64,000 nucleotides of DNA from assembly GCF_007565055.1 (NCBI RefSeq), contig NC_044554.1:16593921-16657920 (forward strand), read 5' to 3'. The DNA comes from Rhinopithecus roxellana. Its lineage: Eukaryota; Chordata; Mammalia; Primates; Cercopithecidae. The notes beneath the pieces are model-generated. The model was not told the origin of the DNA. It made no database searches and was given only the letters and a program-made list of their open reading frames with translations. This document shows positions 48,381 through 60,764 of the stretch, one piece after another; positions within the stretch are counted from its first letter, which is position 1, and each line of letters opens with the position of its first letter. Position numbers and translations under genes: made by a program.

Positions 48381-48676
48381 TTTTTTTTTTTTTTTGAGAT
48401 GGAGTCTCGCTCTGTCGCCCAGGCTGGAGTGCACTAGCGTGATCTTGGCTCACTGCAAGCTCCGCCTCCCAGGTTCACGCCATTCTCGTGCCTCAGCCTC
48501 CCAAGTAGCTGGGACTACAGGCGCCCACCACCACGCCTGGCTAATTTGTTGTTTTTTTAGTAGAGACGGGGTTTCACCGTGTTAGCCAGGATGGTCTCGA
48601 TCTCCTGACCTCGTGATCTGCCCACCTCGGCCTCCCAAAGTGCTGGGATTACAGGCATGAGTCACTGTGCCCAGCC
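48381..48676 (-). mobile_element. AluY, full length
   Basis: Antisense, flanked by AAAATAGTACA (48369-48379 and 48677-48687). Confidence 0.96.
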
Positions 48677-48835
48677 AAAATAGTACACTTTTTAAAGATT
48701 TTCATTATCAACCTTTCACTTCTAAGGTTAACATTTATGAATTAATAGGTATGGATTTGATTAAGGTAATAATGCAAAAATTATATCCAGTAGAATCTTG
48801 GACCAACATACCTAAGAATAAATAAATAAATACAT

Positions 48836-48856
48836 TTGTGTGTGTGTGTGTGTGTA
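48836..48856 (+). repeat. Short (TG)n microsatellite
   Basis: About ten TG units. The remainder of 48688-49851 is AT-rich and shows nothing recognised. Confidence 0.9.
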
Positions 48857-49851
48857 TCCCTGAAATTTTATATTTGTATACATATGTATATAATAGACAC
48901 AGATGATTTTTATTGAATAAAAAATCTTACATAATTGATACAGGCTCACATTCTTATGCATTTAATAGTCAAATATGTTTTAATCAAGTTGGTTCCTTTG
49001 TAAACTCAATATGCATTCAGATTATGTTAAACATTCTTAACATTTCTATTTTTTCCAAAATAAAGTACTTTTTGTAATAAAAATTAACTCCTAGACATTG
49101 GGGCTATATCAGACACTATATGAATGCTAAGATTCAGTCCTGAATGAATGCCAATTTTGAAATATTTTTCACTGTAGAAGTCACAGTCCTTCAGAATATA
49201 AGTCACCAGTAAGTGCTCTGAATTCCTTTCTGAACTGTCACATCACTGATTTAGTTAGACCAAGAATAAAACAATTTGAGGAACAAATACACGTCTCAAT
49301 TTATTTCATCCTTCAGCCAACAATGTAATATGATTTTGTAACTCCCTCTATTCAAAGCACCAATAGCCAGAGAGTGCTCTTTCCAAAAGAACAAACATAC
49401 GAACAAATGCAGCTTAAAAAGTAAAACAAGTACTCATAGCATCATCAATACAAAATTATAAAAACAAGGCAAATTTTATTTCAAACATTTTAGAGTGCTG
49501 TTAAATATTGTTTCAGAAGAAGGAAATAAGCATATGTATTCTGCTAAGCTCTAATGCTTCAGGAACCCACAAAACAATTATTTTATCACCCTAGCCAGCT
49601 GCTGATCATAGAGATGGGATCAGATGCCATGATAGAGACCAAAACAATGAACCTCTGTGACCAGTTACAGGAATACAACAAACCCAGAGACACTGACATT
49701 GCCTGAAAACCAGTGCTCAAGACAGAGCCAGTAGTTAGAAGTCAAAAGAGCCTTCATGAGTTACGGAGCACACACATCCAGGAGTTCAAAGTAAGTCTTG
49801 AATCACATGGATAACGAAGGCCAAAACAAAGCATAGAATCAAGACAAGAGG

Positions 49852-50136
49852 GGCCAGGCGCAGTGGTTCACGCCTGTAATCCCAGCACTTTGGGAGGCCG
49901 AGACGGGTGAATCACAAGGTCAGGAGTTCGAGGCCAGCCTGGCCAACATGGTGAAACCCCATCCCTACTAAAAATACAAAAAATTAGCTGGACGTGGTGG
50001 CAGGTGCCTGTAATCCCAGCTCTTCAGGATGCTGAGGCAGGAGAATCGTTTGAACAGCTGGAGGTTGCAGTGAGCCGAGATCACGCCACTGCACTCCAGC
50101 CCAGGTGACAGTGGGAGACTCCATCTCAAAAAAAAA
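49852..50136 (+). mobile_element. AluS
   Basis: GGCCAGGCGCAGTGG start; about 12 bases are missing in the right arm at TTTGAACAGCTGGAGG. AAGACAAGA flanks it. 50146-50560 shows nothing. Confidence 0.95.
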
Positions 50137-50564
50137 AAGACAAGATTTCAGAACCATACATATGAAACCCCACACTGACTGTCCTGTCCATTAGTCATTT
50201 GAGTGAATATAGCTGCAGCAAGAATAGTGTATGTTAGCTGCAGATAAATTAGTCCCAGCCATTCCTTCCATCATAGTGGTCTTCCCAGACATTGGGAACA
50301 ACATATGCCATTTATTTTTCCCCTATCCACAGTTAAGGACTCAGGAGGAAAGCCAGATTGGTTATAAACTAAATAAAGAACTTATATTTTATCTTCATGT
50401 CTAAGTTGCATTATGAGTCAAATTCCCACCCTACTAATAGCTAATGAGCTATTGGCTGGACTTCAAGTAGAATCAAAGAACAAAGTAAGTCTGAAATTTG
50501 GCATGGGAATCTCCAGCTAGCCAGAAAAGTACCAGGAGACAAAATTACATATAAAAAAATCCAT

Positions 50565-51610
50565 CCTTTTTATTTTTTATAGCTTTATTGCGATATAATT
50601 CACAGACTGTACGATTCACCCACTTAAAGTGTACAATCTGATGGCTTTTAGTATATTCACAGATTTATATATCTATCACCCCAATCAATTTTAGAACATT
50701 TTCATTACCCCAAAAAGAAGCTCCACTCCCCCCACCATCATTGCAGGCAACTGCTACTCTGTTTTCTGTCTGTATAGAGTTACCTATCTGGGCATTTCAT
50801 ATAAACAGAATCACACAACATATGGTCCTTTGTGACTAGTTTCTTTTACTTAGCTTGTTTTCAAGGTTCATCCATATTGTAGCATGTATCAGTATTTCAT
50901 TTCTTTTAATTCATGAATAGTATTGTATTTTATGGACATACAACATCCCTCCATCAGTTGATGGCAATTTATGTCGCTTCTGCTCTTTGACTATTACGAA
51001 TATCACTACTGTGAGCATTCATGTACAAACTCTTATATGGACATATGTTTATTGTTGTTGTTGTTGTTGCTTTTGTTTTTGTTTTGAGACAGTCTCGCTC
51101 TGTCACCAGGCTGGAGTACAGTGGTGCGATCTTGGCTCACTGCAACCTCTGCCTCCCGGGTTCCAGCGATTCTCCTGCCTCAGCTTCCTGAGTAGCTGGG
51201 ACTACAGGCATATGCCACCATGCCTAGCTAATTTTTTTTTGTATTTTTAGTAGAGACGGGGTTTCACCATGTTAGCCAGGATGGTCTTGATCTCTTGAAC
51301 TCGTGATCTGCCCGCCTCAGCCTCCCAAAGTGCTGGGATTACAGGCATAAGCCACCATGCCTGGCCTGGACATATGTTTTAATTTCTCGTGAGTGTATCT
51401 AAGAGTAGAATTGCTTGATCATACGGCAACTCTATGCTTAACTATTTGAAGAACTGCCAGACTGTTTCCCAACGTGGCTGCACCATTTTTCACCCCACCA
51501 GCAGTGTATGAGGGTTCCAGTGTCTCCACATTCTCATCAACACTTGTTATAATCTGTCTTTTAAATTATAATAACCCATCCACCTTTTACGAAATCTTAT
51601 GCAGTTCTTC
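50565..51610 (-). mobile_element. Old L1 3' region, antisense, split by an Alu
   Basis: ATAGCTTTATTGCGATATAA, TTAGTATATTCACAGATTTA, GAATTGCTTGATCATACGGC and CACCAGCAGTGTATGAGGGT are in antisense L1 order. The Alu at 51049 splits it, with GGACATATGTTT on both sides. Confidence 0.85.
51049..51366 (-). mobile_element. Alu with (TTG)n/(TTTTG)n tail
   Basis: Antisense; the tail is a TTG then TTTTTG repeat (51049-51085). The element ends ATGCCTGGCC. Confidence 0.95.
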
Positions 51611-53531
51611 TGGCTCTTTGGACCTGTTCATTGAACTAGTTTCCTGGTTAGAGAAGCCCACTTAGAAAAGGCAAAATACTGAGCACATTCTTGCCTAATG
51701 GTCAAGCAGGAAAGAAAAGGCCAGAGCTGGCAAAATGCCTAGGGAAAAAGGGGGGAGGAAGAATACATAAAGCAATGCCCAGTCTCCTCTGAATATAAAC
51801 ACAAAAGAGGCCTGGCATTGCAGCTGCTTCTACCTGAACTCATTCCAGGAATGGCTAGGGCAGGATATGCAGGTAAGAAAAGATGAGCAAGAGTTGGAAC
51901 ATCACTCGAATTAACTGGAGAGGAAATATGGAGCCAAAGTTGGGCTCAAACTATTCTCTCCCCAACTCCTATTTGGTATTTTTTCACCAAAGAGCACATA
52001 CTGGAACGCTTTAGGGGTCTCTTCTACCTTTAAAGTTCTATAATTTCATGATTTTCTTGCCTTAAGTATACCTTAAGTTAATAGTGCAGTGTATCCCTTA
52101 TATAAACAGAAGACAGTCTCAATAAGATTCCTTTTAAAAGTTTTTAATGAATTTTAAAAAATATTTTTACTTTTAATGTTTCCTGAAGCTACACTGTCTA
52201 TAGCACTGGTATTTCCCAGAAGTCACTAAAAGCTCCTGAAAGTCCAACTGACAGAAAAGATGGATTTGATTAAAAGGAAAAAAATACAGAATATAGTCCT
52301 TGGAAAGTACGCTGATTTGTTATTTAGCCAGCTAGAGAATTGTGCTCTTTTGCTCTTGGGAATTGTACCATGGAATAAAATAATTTTGTTGAACTGCAAT
52401 ATAATTACAACATCTGAAAATATAGGAAAAGATGAATTAGAAAGATGGAGGATTCAAAATAAGGAGGACCAATTCCAAACAAAATACCAAGCAACTAAAT
52501 CAGAAGATACTAGAAGGTGTTACACATGCTCTTCCTTATTTAACATGGAAGGAAATTGCAAGTAGTATTGCACTAATAAGGCACTTCCTGGGCCCTAAAG
52601 TTACCAGTTTTTCAATTCAACAGATATGTTTTGTGCACCCACTATAAGCTGGGAACTTTGCTTGTCTCTGAGGCTGCCAAAATAAATAAGACAGCCTCTG
52701 CCAGAGAAGAGCAACAGAGGGCTCATCCTCTGCCAGGCAAATGAAAACTTGTTATTCAGCTGCAATTCCCTGAGATCATTCTACAGCTATGATAGGAAAG
52801 AATGAGAGTTGAAATTGTGAAAAGAAACGATCTACAGTTACCTAAGCTAGGGGTGAGAGGAGAACCTGGAGAGGGGTGGCAAGGGAATTGGAGGGAGAGG
52901 ACCTGATTCATGAACTCCATCTTGTAAAGAACTAGCAGGATTTCACCAAGCAGAGATGGGCAACAGGCATTTATGTAACGTATTATAGTGTCACAGCAAA
53001 GGTTTTGGAGATTTATAAGTTTTCACCATATGAAACTATCAATAGTCAACAATTTTTTGGCCTACAAAAATACGTATTTATATGGTTCAATGTAAAATAA
53101 AATAATCTCCTTGAGTATGCCAAGTGAATGTTAAAACCTGTAGGAGAATTAGTTAGAAAAGTAGTTTGAGTCAGAGTTGGAAGAGCTTTGAACTGAAGTA
53201 GTTTCACCTTTGTTCTATAGGTGATGGAGAAGGCAATTTGCAAAATAACTTTGAACAAATAACCAATAAATGTATGTTTAAATGTTTAAATAATTTCAAG
53301 TTTAAAGAAAACTATGTATGATTTTCAGTGCCACGAAGGAAAACAATTTAATGTTAACATTCAATGTCAATAAGGACTCAAGAAAACAGGATGTTTCCTT
53401 CCATGGCTGGGTGTGTAAATTGGAATAAACTTTCAGGAAGGCGATTTGAATACACCGTGACCTAGCATTCCACTTTGAAGACTTTATCCCAAAGAAAAAG
53501 TCATGGATATTAAAAACTAACAAACAAAACA
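51611..53531. other. Mostly unassigned intergenic DNA
   Basis: A short L2-like stretch (about 52612-52710: CAACAGATATGTTTTGTGCA, CTGAGGCTGCC) is the only repeat I see. A 101-codon frame at 52260-52565 has no recognisable domain and is not called. Confidence 0.45.
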
Positions 53532-53794
53532 ACTTGGAGGCCAAGGTGGGTGGATCACTTGAGGCCAGGAGTTCAAGACCAGCCTGCCCCAAATGGCAAA
53601 ACCCTATCACTACTAAAAATACAAAAGTTAGCTGGGTGTGGTGGCGTGCACCTGTAGTCTCAGCTACTTGGGAGGCTGTGGCAGAAGACTTGCTTGAATC
53701 TGGGAGGCAGAGGTTGCAGTGAGCTGAAATCACACCATTGCACTCCAGCCTGAGCGACAGAGCAAGACTCCGTCTCAAAAAATAAAAAAAAAAA
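53532..53794 (+). mobile_element. Alu, 5'-truncated by about 45 bp
   Basis: Starts at TTGGAGGCCAAGGTGG instead of the Alu head. Confidence 0.93.
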
Positions 53795-53969
53795 GGAAGT
53801 TCAGCCACCAGAATTTCCTTGATGTTCTAAAGTAGAGAGTTGTGTAAATAAAACATGAATCATCCTTATAATTGAACATTATACAGCTACTTGAAATGCT
53901 TAAATAAATATTTAATGACATGAAATTTTGTTACATGAAAAAATTAGGTTGCGAAACAGTATGTGTATC

Positions 53970-54215
53970 AGTCAAGGCTCTTAAGAAATAGATCAGACTG
54001 ACTAGGTTTGAGTTTCAGAGCTACCATTTATAGTCATGGGACCTTGGACAAGTAACCTAATCTCCCTGTAACTCAGTTTTATCTATAAAATGGGGATAAC
54101 ACCAGTCCATAACTCATTGGAGTTTTGTAAAAGATTAAATTAGTTAATACACATAAAGTCCTTAGAAATTTGCCTGGCACATATTAAGCACTACCTAAGA
54201 GTCAGTTATTATTAA
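53970..54215 (-). mobile_element. MIR, antisense
   Basis: GGGACCTTGGACAAGTAACC, CTATAAAATGGGGATAACAC and GCCTGGCACATATTAAGCAC are in antisense MIR order. Confidence 0.88.
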
Positions 54216-54254
54216 TATCATTAATATTTGTTACCAGTATATTAAGTCAACTTT

Positions 54255-54645
54255 GAAGCTAATTTAAGAAGCAAAGGTGGGAAGAGAACCATCAAGGCAA
54301 GAACCATACCCAAAGCATTCTGCAGAGCTGGTCCATGAAGTCACCACTCCAGCTGCCAAGCACTGACCCCATGGCTTGCACTGCCAAGTCTTTGGGAGCT
54401 GGACACTGCATATTGCCTCAGAACAGCTGTGTCTGCTGCCACTGGAAACCGGATGCAGCTGCTATTGCTGCTGTGGCCCTGGCCAGAGTGGATTCTGCAT
54501 CATTCCTGCTGCTTTGAGTCACCAGCCCCTGAACCAAAATCAACAGAGGATTCATCTGCTTGACTGCACCAAGTCCCCAAAAGCAGCCAAAGAAGTTGAG
54601 AAAAGACAGAATTGGGCGTTTTTATTCTATAGAAAAGGCAACTTC
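54255..54645. repeat. Probable old interspersed repeat, family not assigned
   Basis: GCTGCTATTGCTGCTGTGGC, TTTGAGTCACCAGCCCCTGA and CAGAGGATTCATCTGCTTGA resemble an old repeat seen elsewhere in primate genomes. The open frames here show no known domain. Confidence 0.4.
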
Positions 54646-54646
54646 T

Positions 54647-55207
54647 GGCTGGGCATACAGGTTCATGCCTGAAATCCTAGCACACTGGGAAGCTGAGGCA
54701 CGTTTGAGCTGAGGAATTCAAGACAGCCTAGGAAACATGGTGAAACTCCATCTCTAAAAAATACAAAAATTGGCTGGGCGCAGTGGCTCATGCCTGTAAT
54801 CCCAGCACTTTGGGAGGTCAAGGCAGGCGGATCACGAGGTCAAGAGATTGAGACCATCCTGGCCAACATGCTGAAACCCCGTCTCTACTAAAAATACAAA
54901 AATTAGCTGAGCATGGTGGTGTGTGCCTGTAATCCCAGCTACTCGGGAGGCTGAGGCAAGAGAATCTCTTGAATCCAAGAGGTGGAGGTTGCAGTGAGCC
55001 AAGATCACACCACTTCACTCCAGCACGGGTGACAGTACAAGAGTTGGTCTCAAAAAAAAAATCAGCCAGGTGTGGTGGTACACACATGTAGTCCCAGCTA
55101 CTCAAGAGGCTGAGGTCAGGGGATTGCTTGAGCCTGGGAGATTGAGACTGCAGTGAACCATGATTGCAGCATTGTACACCAGGCTGGGAATCAAAGCGAG
55201 ATAAAAT
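54647..55207 (+). mobile_element. Alu interrupted by a second Alu, tail grown into a microsatellite
   Basis: The outer Alu is 54647-54771 and 55062-55207. Its 3' end leads directly into the purine tract below. Confidence 0.9.
54772..55061 (+). mobile_element. AluS nested in another Alu
   Basis: Full-length copy inserted in the A-rich linker of the outer Alu (ATACAAAAAT side), ending in a 10-base A-run. Confidence 0.93.
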
Positions 55208-55255
55208 AAAAAAAGAGAAAGAAAAAGAAAGAGAGAAAGAGAGAGAGAGAGAAAG

Positions 55256-55346
<91 letters not shown>

Positions 55347-55454
55347 AGAAAGAGAAAGAAAGAAAGAGAAAGAAAGAGAAAGAAAGAGAAAGAAAGAGAA
55401 AGAGAGAGAGGAAGGAAGGAAGGAAGGAAGGAAGGAAGGAAGGAAGGAAGGGGA
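55208..55454 (+). repeat. 247-nt all-purine tract: (GAAA)n then (GGAA)n
   Basis: No pyrimidine occurs on the plus strand from 55208 to 55454. It holds an uninterrupted (GAAA)n of about 88 bp (about 55257-55344) and about ten GGAA units (55410-55450). It grew from an Alu tail. Confidence 0.97.
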
Positions 55455-55825
55455 TTTTTCTTTATAACATGGGGGAGTCAACAAACTTAGAAAGCAAATT
55501 TATACATTAGGTAATTTAAAAAAGATAAATGATCCTTTTTGGTTTTAAAAATACAGATATAACTGGAATGTGTATTTTCATGCAAATAAAGAAAGGAGTA
55601 AAAGGATACACATCAAACTGTTCATGATTAATTCTGAATTGACCATTATGGCTGATTTGAATGTTTCATCTTCTGTCTATAACTTTCCAAATCTTTTGTG
55701 ACATAGAAAAAAAACAAGACTGAGCAATATCAGATCTCTATTTTTGAAAGATAATTGAGTCTTTCTTAGATATAGCTATGGAATAGAAAGTAGAAGACTA
55801 GATTCAGATGGACATTGTTATCTTA

Positions 55826-55925
55826 GAGCAGGACCTTGCTACTCCAAGTGTAGTCAATGGACCAGAAACGTTAGCTTGACACAGAAACATATTAGAAATG
55901 CAGAATCTCAGGCCCCATCCCAAAT
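55826..55925 (+). mobile_element. MER20/MER5-type hAT fragment
   Basis: CTACTCCAAGTGTAGTCAAT, then TTAGAAATGCAGAATCTCAG and GCCCCATCCCAAAT, follow the first half of such elements. 55455-55825 and 55926-56094 show nothing. Confidence 0.7.
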
Positions 55926-56094
55926 CTAATGAAAGCAAAGAAGGAAACGAATCAGCAGATATTCGAGAAGTATAAGCAACAAGACTTGACAATGTGAAGA
56001 AACTCATAAAAGATTACAAGCCTTAAAAACATTTCCAAATTTAGAAGTAGGCAGGGTCATTAACAGAAATGAATTATTGGAACAGGAGCCAGTT

Positions 56095-56380
56095 TTTTGT
56101 TCTGTTTTTGTGATAAGGTCTCAGTCTGTCTCCCACTCTGGAGTGTCATGGCACGATCACAGCTCACTGCAGCCTCGACCTCCTGGGCTCAAGTGAGCCC
56201 CCCACCTCAGCCTGTCAAGTAGCTGAGATCACAGGCACGCACCACAATGCCCAGCTAATTTTTCAATTTTTTGTAAAGACCGGGTCTCCCTATATTGCCC
56301 AGGCTGGTCTCAAACTCCTGAGCTCAAATGATACTTCCAAAGCCCTGGGATTACAGGCGTGAACCACTGTGCCCAGTTGG
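56095..56380 (-). mobile_element. AluJ-like, full length
   Basis: Antisense and diverged, from TGATAAGGTCTCAGTCTG to CTGTGCCCAGTTGG. 56381-56990 has no recognised feature. Confidence 0.92.
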
Positions 56381-57487
56381 TTTAGACGTAAAAGGTTTAA
56401 GAACTTGGAAGGTGACCCAGTGAGGGAAACATAAAATTAGGGCCAATAAGAAATGTCAAAAGTAGGCTTATAAAAATGAGCGTAATCTAAGACAAGGAGA
56501 TAACAGAAGCCGCAACAGTGGATATAACTTCTAACGGAGAACATGCAAAGCAAGATAAGGAATCCAAGCAAGATCCTTTGGTAATATGTAAATTTTGGAT
56601 ACAGGGAGAAAGAGAAGTCAGAAAATGAATTGCCAAAACTAACATCAAGAGATTAAAGTATCAAAGAAAACAAAGGACAAGTATTTCATTATTATTCAAT
56701 TCTTTCCTCCTTTCATGACAAATTATGAGTGGTTTACACAATTATACTTACACTTAAAAGGACAGTAATGGATTAAAAGAGATCTCAATTCTAGAAACAC
56801 AGAATGACTAAAATACTTGGGAGGGGGAGGATATGGAAGAGAAGGACACTAATGCCTTGGATGTTATAATAGTTCTTGTCATTGGAAGATATCAAAAATT
56901 TCATAGCTTTTATTTTGTTTTGACGAAAATGTCACAGTTTTTATAGTGTTGCAAATCAGATAAGACCATGACTTATCTTTGTTTCATTCATTCATTCAGC
57001 TGACATTTATCGAGTACTTGCTATGAACCAGGCAGTCTTTGCGGTGTTGAGGACACAGCAGTTAACAAAACAGACAAGTCCCCTTGCCATCATGGGCTTA
57101 CATTCTAGATGGGCAGGCAGCCAATAAACAAAAGAAATAAGTAAACATATAGTGTGTCAGATGGTGATAAGCACCATAGAGGAAGGGATAAAAGGTGGGG
57201 TAAGAGCTGCCATTTTAAAAGATGGGACAGAGAAGACCACTGGGAAGATGAATAGACCTGAAGGAGGTGAAGAAGCCACTTATTCAAGTGTCTGAGGAAA
57301 GATCATTGCACAGCAAGGCTCTGAGGCTGATGCGGCCCTGGTGTGGTCAAGGAGGCCAATATGGCTGGACTGAGGGAGCAAGGAGTGGGCAGGAAAAGAG
57401 GACAGAGGAGTAAACGCCTTCAGAGGTTTTTGAGCAGGTAAATGACATTATCTGACATGGATTTTGTCATTGTGCCTGAATCTATTC

Positions 57488-57541
<54 letters not shown>
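57488..57541 (+). repeat. (ATCT)13 microsatellite
   Basis: 54 uninterrupted bases of ATCT inside an L2; a likely length-variable tetranucleotide marker. Confidence 0.97.
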
Positions 57542-57582
57542 GAATGATACATCTATACCTGTATTTATATAGATATAGATGT

Positions 57583-57730
57583 ATTTTTTTTGAGACAGGG
57601 TCTTACTCTTTTGCCCAGGCTGAGTGCAGTGGGGTAATCTTGGCTCACTGCAGCCTCAACGTCCCAGGCTCAAGCAATCCTCCCACCTCAGCCTCCCAAA
57701 GTGCTGGGATTTCAGGTGTGAGCCACTGTG
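57583..57730 (-). mobile_element. Short Alu-derived monomer
   Basis: About 140 bp running from GAGACAGGGTCTTACTC to GTGTGAGCCACTGTG; either a free monomer or a dimer with its middle deleted. Just after it, ATTTTAAGAACAGATTG is repeated in tandem with a 20-base period (57732-57768). Confidence 0.88.
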
Positions 57731-57840
57731 TTATTTTAAGAACAGATTGCTATTTTAAGAACAGATTGAAGTAGGAAAACCAGATAGGAGGCTGTTGTAA
57801 ATACCTAGCCAAGAATAATGGTGACTTGGACCAGGCACCT

Positions 57841-59792
57841 TTGACAGTTTTGTGTTTTTCAGATAGGTACCTTTTTTGTTTTTCTTCTAGTATATCCTAA
57901 GAAAGTGGGATGGGAAGAGGGATGAGAGACTGTGTGTGTAGCAGAGAAAGAAGTGCAGAACTCTCAACTCTTCTAGTTGCATAATTCTATGTATTTCACA
58001 ATCATCCTCAGCCACACAGAATAAAATGTGTAAGCAACTTAAACATTTAATATGTCTCAATATTTAAATCTTCTAAATTATCACAGCTTCAAGGAAATGT
58101 TAAAAACAAAAACTAAAAACCATTATCATCACTATGTCAATAAATGTATAGTTAGGCCAAGGTAACAATAAAAGAACCTGATCATTTATTTTAAAGACAT
58201 GAGCAATATATTTGAAATGTAGAGTCACTAAATAATGAGCAGTTCTGAAAGGTATAATTTTAAACCTTCCACTCTTTCAATGCTATAATTAAAACAAAAA
58301 TGAAGCAGAATCTAGAGAGTCCACACACAGACTTGGATAACATCAGGACACAGAATTTGCTTCTTCTATGGATCCGAGACCAAAGGCTTCATTTATTTGC
58401 TAAAGATTAAAAGGATAAACCATTATTTATCATTTTAAAGTACACAGACAACCAAGACAAGTTAAATGTTGATTCAGAGAAGAGTTGTCAACACTGCATT
58501 AATATTACCCTAGTTCTGTAGGGTGCTTTATTGTTTACAAAGCACTTTAACTACCATTATTTCATTTGAACCTCACAATAGACCCATTAATATCATAATT
58601 CTTAACTTACAGATGAAGAAAACTAGTCTTAGGGAGGTTAAGAGACTTACTCAAGGGCATCCAAGTCACTAGCAAGGGCCAGAGCTGGAAACAGAACCCT
58701 CACTTCCTAGTCCACCGTTTTTTCTTTTTTCTTCAGTAAGTGTGTTTTAATGCTATAGCAACTGTCTTTCAGGATTAAGATAAAAGGCATTTCAGAAATA
58801 TTTAAGATTGCTATTATTTAGCAATTAACATAAATAAAACAAATGTCATGAATGCATTAAATCATATGCAAACCCAATAAATTTATAGTATTCTTTCAAA
58901 TTCATTATCTCCTTCAAATGAAGCAAAGCTTCCTATTCCAAGTTCCAGCTTAGGAAGGATTTGTCGCAAAATAAAAGTACATTGTCAGTCTAAGGAATAG
59001 GATCGAAAGGACTCTGAAGAGTAAAGTGGTGGAATGGTGACCTAAACACCCAACACGTTGGAGTCCACTGCTTTTTATACTGTACCAACCTGCATTCTTT
59101 TCCAGGTATAGAAGAGGCCACAGTAGGAGAATGGTTTTCTTTGTGTGGGAATTAGCCAGATCTGCAAGACTAAAGGTAGAAAGCAGTACCTATGGAAAGG
59201 TACCAGCTTGGGAATAATAGTCTTATGGTAAATACTGTTGTCCCCATTTAATGTTGGAAAAAAAACAAGGAGCAGAGGTTTGTTCTAGGTAAACAGTGGC
59301 TCTTCAATTATTCAGGAGTGGTTTGCCATTTAGGCTTACCTTGATCTTTTTCACTCTTCTCCTTTATGGCTCTTGCTTATCTCCTGGCCTGCTCGTTAGC
59401 ACCTCCACCAGAGGGCAGGAAGAACAGGAAGAGAAGCATGTGTAACCGGTTTGATCAAAAAGTTGCAATAAGAAAACTTAGATCATTATCTTAATTTAGG
59501 CTTTGGAGTCTTTCTGGATTTCAGTTACTAATGTGACCTTTGCCAACATTCTTCTAGATAAACCTAGAATAATCAATGCAGTAAAATGATTTCCTATAAA
59601 TAAAAATCATCTACTTCTAATTGTATTGTTCAATACAATATTACACATACTGAACCTTATATAACATTTAGATTTATTTAGAACTCATTACATGCACTAA
59701 CTTTGTGTAACATTTTTAACTTGTTTGGAATTGGTGTGAACTTCTCTAAAGGCATATCAAATGCTCCAGAGCTTAGACAATAGAATCGATCC
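57841..59792. other. AT-rich intergenic DNA with one MIR
   Basis: Besides the MIR at about 58515-58720 (GTGCTTTATTGTTTACAAAG, CATTTGAACCTCACAATAGA, CTTACAGATGAAGAAAACTA) I see only a faint MIR-like trace near 59220-59290. No gene. Confidence 0.55.
58515..58720 (+). mobile_element. MIR
   Basis: Core and 3' half are clear, ending GGCCAGAGCTGGAAACAGAA. Confidence 0.85.
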
Positions 59793-60041
59793 TGGCGGGG
59801 CATGGTGGCTCACACCTGTAATCCCAGCATTTGGGGAGGTTGAGGCAAGTAGATCACCTGAGGTCAGGAGTTTGAGAACGGCCTGGCCAACATGGTGAAA
59901 CACCGTCTCTACTAAAAACACAAAAATTAACCAAGCATGGTGCTTGAACCTGAGAGGCAGAAGTTGCAGTGAGCCAAGATCACACCACTGCACTCCAACC
60001 TGGGCGACAGAGTGAGACTTCTTCTCAAAAAAATAAAAAAG
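59793..60041 (+). mobile_element. AluS with internal deletion
   Basis: About 50 bases of the right-arm start are missing: CCAAGCATGGTG passes directly to CTTGAACCTGAGAGGC. It abuts the next Alu. Confidence 0.94.
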
Positions 60042-60400
60042 GGTCCGGGCGCGGTGGCTCAAGCCTGTAATCCCAGCACTTTGGGAGGCCGAGACGGGTG
60101 GATCGCGAGGTCAGGAGATCGAGACCAACCTAGCTAACACGGCGAAACCCCGTCTCTACTAAAAAATACAAAAAAAAACTAGCCGGGCGAGTTGGCGGGC
60201 GCCTGTAGTCCCAGCTACTTGGGAGGCTGAGGCAGGAGAATGGCGTAAACCCAGGAGGCGGAGCTTGCAATGAGCTGAGATCCAGCCACTGCACTCCAAC
60301 CTGGGTGACAGAGCGAGACTCTGTCTCAAAAAAAATAAAAATAAAAATAAAAATAAAAAATAAAAATAAAAATAAAAAAGGAAAAAAGAAAAAAGAAACA
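60042..60400 (+). mobile_element. AluY, Old World monkey type, (AAAAT)n tail
   Basis: Full length; the tail is an AAAAT then GAAAAA-rich repeat of about 70 bp. 60401-60764 shows nothing recognised. Confidence 0.96.
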
Positions 60401-60764
60401 AAGTCTCCTCCACAGCAACTTCCTCAGCATTTCAAACAACGATCAGGGACTTTTTTTTCTTAAGGGTGGTCTTCTAGGCTTCAAGCACCAACAGATTTTT
60501 CTTCCTTCATGGCCTTGAAGGTTGTCAGTTTGCATTTATCGGAAGTGCAAAGATATATTAAAATAAAGAACAGCACATTTAGAATTAAGGAAAGTCTGGA
60601 TCATTTAGTGCTCTGATTCCAGGTGACATCCAGCACCCATCATGGTACCTGTGCTTTACTCTGCATGGAGAGAAAGTGCTGGAGCGCAAGTCTGGCCCTG
60701 GAGGTGCAAGAAGGTGCCCTACTGTGCTACTTCTGCCAGACAGAGCCTTGAGGGGCGGAGGGTG

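Larger units (their letters stand above)
56990..57840 (+). mobile_element. L2, split by a microsatellite and an Alu
   Basis: CATTCATTCATTCAGCTGAC, CAGCAGTTAACAAAACAGAC, CATCATGGGCTTACATTCTA and TTTTTGAGCAGGTAAATGAC give a long L2 run to about 57470; GATAGGAGGCTGTTGTAAAT (57783 on) continues it. Confidence 0.85.

Noticed and set aside
52260..52565. 101-codon plus-strand frame with Lys-rich start
   Set aside because: No recognisable domain or gene context; low-complexity AT-rich composition makes such length plausible by chance.
55164..55490. 108-codon Lys/Glu/Arg-rich frame
   Set aside because: It is the translated purine microsatellite.
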